DNA of 6,971 bases, from positions 1 to 6,971 of the forward strand of contig JAFYQA010000058.1 of NCBI GenBank assembly GCA_017547315.1, in the 5' to 3' direction. Each line of letters begins with the position of its first letter. Position 1 is the first letter of the stretch. Shown here piece after piece: positions 5,553 to 6,971 of the stretch. The stretch comes from Roseburia sp. Lineage in GTDB: Bacteria > Bacillota_A > Clostridia > Lachnospirales > Lachnospiraceae. A model generated the notes under the pieces. That model saw only the letters and a list, made by a program, of their open reading frames with translations, searched no databases and was not told where the DNA came from. Made by a program: the position numbers and the translations under genes.

Positions 5553-6491
5553 ATGGACGACGGTGGTAGTCCGGGGACTGGTAAGGTTAGTTTGAAGCGT
5601 ATGGTTTCGAGACCGGTTTCCAAATTGTTTGGAGTGCAGATTTTTAAAGATTTAGAAGACGTAACAGAAGAAGAGATTATTTCCATGGTGAATGAAGGAC
5701 ACGAGCAGGGCGTGTTGCTTGCTAGTGAAGCGGAGATGATTCAGAATATTTTTGAGTTCGGAGATAAAGAAGCGAAGGATATTATGACTCATCGTAAGAA
5801 TGTTATTGCAATCGATGGGAATAGTACCTTTTTGGAAGTATTAGAATTTGTAACCAATAATAATTATTCCAGATATCCAGTATATGAAGACGATTTGGAT
5901 AATATTATCGGTATTTTACATATCAAAGAGATGCTAAAGCTTTGCCGTAAGGAATCTATTTATGAAATGCCTGTAAAGGATATCAAAGATTTGATTCGTA
6001 GTGCGAAGTTTATTCCGGAAACGAGAAATATTAATACATTGTTTGCTAATATGCAGTCTGAAAAGAATCATCTGATGATTGTGATTGACGAGTATGGTCA
6101 GACAGCGGGAATTGTGGCTATGGAAGATATTGTAGAAGAGATTGTAGGCAATATCGAAGATGAACATGATGAAGAAGAGCAGATGATAGAACATTTTGTA
6201 GATGGAAGTTTTCTAATGGATGGCATGACGCCTTTGGAAGATGCATTAGAAGTGTTAGAGATTACGTTTCCTAAGCAGGACGATTTTGAAACGTTGAACG
6301 GACTTTTGATCTCGTTGATACATCGTATTCCGAACGAGGACGAGCATATTATTACGGAAGCTTTTGGTTATGCTTTCGAGGTATTAGAAGTAGAGAATAA
6401 AAGGATTAAAAAAGTAAAAGTCACAAAAGTGCAGGAAAAAGATAGAAATAATGAAGAGGATTCTTGCAAGAGTGATGAAATAATAGTATAA
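5553..6491 (+). CDS. Soluble CBS-domain-pair / CorC-HlyC-type protein lacking the membrane domain
   Basis: This belongs to the family often labelled hemolysin or CorC, whose full-length members join a DUF21/CNNM membrane domain to a CBS pair and a C-terminal CorC_HlyC domain and are linked to Mg2+ or Co2+ efflux and tolerance. The 312-residue protein has no hydrophobic segment long enough to cross a membrane, so it resembles the soluble E. coli CorC/YbeX group (about 290 residues). Residues 36-80 are the lead-in helices ending DIMTHRKNV. The CBS pair covers about 75-200: YSRYPVYE (105-112), IGILHIKEML (119-128), then VIDEYGQTAGIVAMEDIVEEIVGNI (177-201), probably an adenine-nucleotide binding site. 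A very acidic stretch (202-213) leads to the CorC_HlyC fold (about 215-290), followed by a charged tail. AAAAAGGAG lies 11 bases before the ATG, and a good promoter lies upstream. The domain call is secure; the physiological role is not, and the haemolysin label is historical. Confidence 0.92.
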   Translation: MDDGGSPGTGKVSLKRMVSRPVSKLFGVQIFKDLEDVTEEEIISMVNEGHEQGVLLASEAEMIQNIFEFGDKEAKDIMTHRKNVIAIDGNSTFLEVLEFVTNNNYSRYPVYEDDLDNIIGILHIKEMLKLCRKESIYEMPVKDIKDLIRSAKFIPETRNINTLFANMQSEKNHLMIVIDEYGQTAGIVAMEDIVEEIVGNIEDEHDEEEQMIEHFVDGSFLMDGMTPLEDALEVLEITFPKQDDFETLNGLLISLIHRIPNEDEHIITEAFGYAFEVLEVENKRIKKVKVTKVQEKDRNNEEDSCKSDEIIV

Positions 6492-6492
6492 T
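6464..6492 (+). promoter_or_regulatory. Probable promoter of yebC overlapping the end of the preceding gene
   Basis: TTGCAA (6464-6469, 4 of 6) and a perfect TATAAT (6487-6492) are 17 bases apart. The -10 box contains the TAA stop codon (6489-6491) of the upstream gene. Transcription would start near 6499, about 24 nt before the yebC ATG. Co-transcription with the upstream gene is also possible, as no terminator lies between them. Confidence 0.58.
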
Positions 6493-6522
6493 AAAAGGTA
6501 ATAGAGGTAAGGGAGAGATTTT

Positions 6523-6971
6523 ATGTCAGGACATTCAAAATTTGCAAATATTAAGCATAAAAAAGAGAAAAACGATGCTGCAAAAGGTAAGATTTTCACA
6601 ATTATCGGTCGTGAAATTGCCGTAGCAGTTAAAGAGGGTGGTCCAGATCCAGCTAATAACTACAAATTAGCACAGATTATTGCAAAGGCAAAATCAAACA
6701 ACATGCCAAATGATACAATTGAACGTGGTATCAAAAAAGCAGCTGGTGAAGTTGGAAATGTTAATTACGAATATTGTACATATGAAGGATACGGTCCAAG
6801 TGGTACAGCGATTATCGTAAAATGTTTAACAGATAATAAGAACCGTACAGCAGCGAATGTACGTAATGCTTTTACAAAAGGTCATGGAAGCATCGGTACA
6901 CAGGGCTGTGTATCATATATGTTCGATGAAAAGGGGCAGATTATTATCGCAAAAGAAGATTGCGATATGGA
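6523..6971 (+). CDS. yebC: YebC/PmpR (TACO1) family protein, 3' end missing
   Basis: Members of this widespread cytoplasmic family, usually about 240 residues long, were annotated as transcriptional regulators; later work on bacterial YebC proteins and mitochondrial TACO1 points to a role in translation, including of proline-rich stretches. The window holds the first 149 codons. The N-terminus [14 protein letters not shown] matches the family hallmark (usually AGHSKWANIKHRK) with a Phe where Trp is common. It is followed by [27 protein letters not shown] sequence, then [44 protein letters not shown] and GCVSYMF, all in family order. GGGAG ends 7 bases before the ATG. It probably has its own promoter at 6464-6492. 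The frame is intact to the window end. Family membership is firm; whether it acts on transcription or translation here is not visible. Confidence 0.94.
   Translation, partial: MSGHSKFANIKHKKEKNDAAKGKIFTIIGREIAVAVKEGGPDPANNYKLAQIIAKAKSNNMPNDTIERGIKKAAGEVGNVNYEYCTYEGYGPSGTAIIVKCLTDNKNRTAANVRNAFTKGHGSIGTQGCVSYMFDEKGQIIIAKEDCDM

Noticed and set aside
5562..5588. A Walker A-like stretch, GSPGTGKV, at the N-terminus of the CBS/CorC-type protein.
   Set aside because: It lacks Ser/Thr after the Lys and has no Walker B or P-loop fold around it; it is a Gly-rich flexible start.
312..6599. Open frames on the minus strand (for example 312-677, 2220-2513, 3448-3879, 5934-6194, 6384-6599) and the + frame at 3178-3390.
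   Set aside because: They all lie over clearly conserved genes in other frames, lack ribosome binding sites and encode no recognisable protein.

Overview
This window looks like chromosomal housekeeping DNA from a low-GC Firmicute of class Clostridia, most likely Lachnospiraceae-like. The evidence is the AT-rich composition, strong AGGAGG-type ribosome binding sites, perfect or near-perfect sigma-A promoters, a clostridial-type Rex, and the alr-mazF (PemK/EndoA) pairing typical of Firmicutes. The genus cannot be fixed from the sequence alone. All six genes are on the + strand. I see no mobile element, CRISPR array, tRNA or rRNA, and no intergenic gap longer than about 135 bp.

Layout: (1) 1-1431 is the 3' three quarters of an ABC-F ribosome-associated ATPase of the YdiF type, cut by the window edge. 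(2) 1553-2191 is rex, the NADH/NAD+-sensing repressor. It is preceded by a textbook TTGACA-N17-TATAAT promoter with a Rex-operator-like sequence lying over its -35 and spacer, and followed by a strong intrinsic terminator. (3) 2249-3748 is nnr, the bifunctional NAD(P)HX epimerase/dehydratase, whose ribosome binding site begins directly after the terminator's T-run. (4) 3812-4981 is alr, alanine racemase. (5) 5114-5461 is mazF, an EndoA-type mRNA interferase with no antitoxin gene next to it; a perfect 10-bp inverted repeat lies in its leader. (6) 5553-6491 is a soluble CBS-pair/CorC-HlyC-type protein with its own good promoter. (7) 6523-6971 is the start of yebC, cut by the window end, with a promoter overlapping the end of the previous gene.

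Functional themes: rex and nnr both concern nicotinamide cofactors, one sensing NADH/NAD+ and the other repairing damaged NAD(P)H. alr supplies D-alanine for peptidoglycan. mazF is a growth-arresting RNase in its conserved position after alr. ABC-F and YebC families both act on or near the ribosome.

I found no previously undescribed system here. The most informative signals are regulatory: the probable Rex autoregulatory promoter, the terminator that any nnr transcript seems obliged to cross, and the dyad in front of an apparently antitoxin-less mazF.
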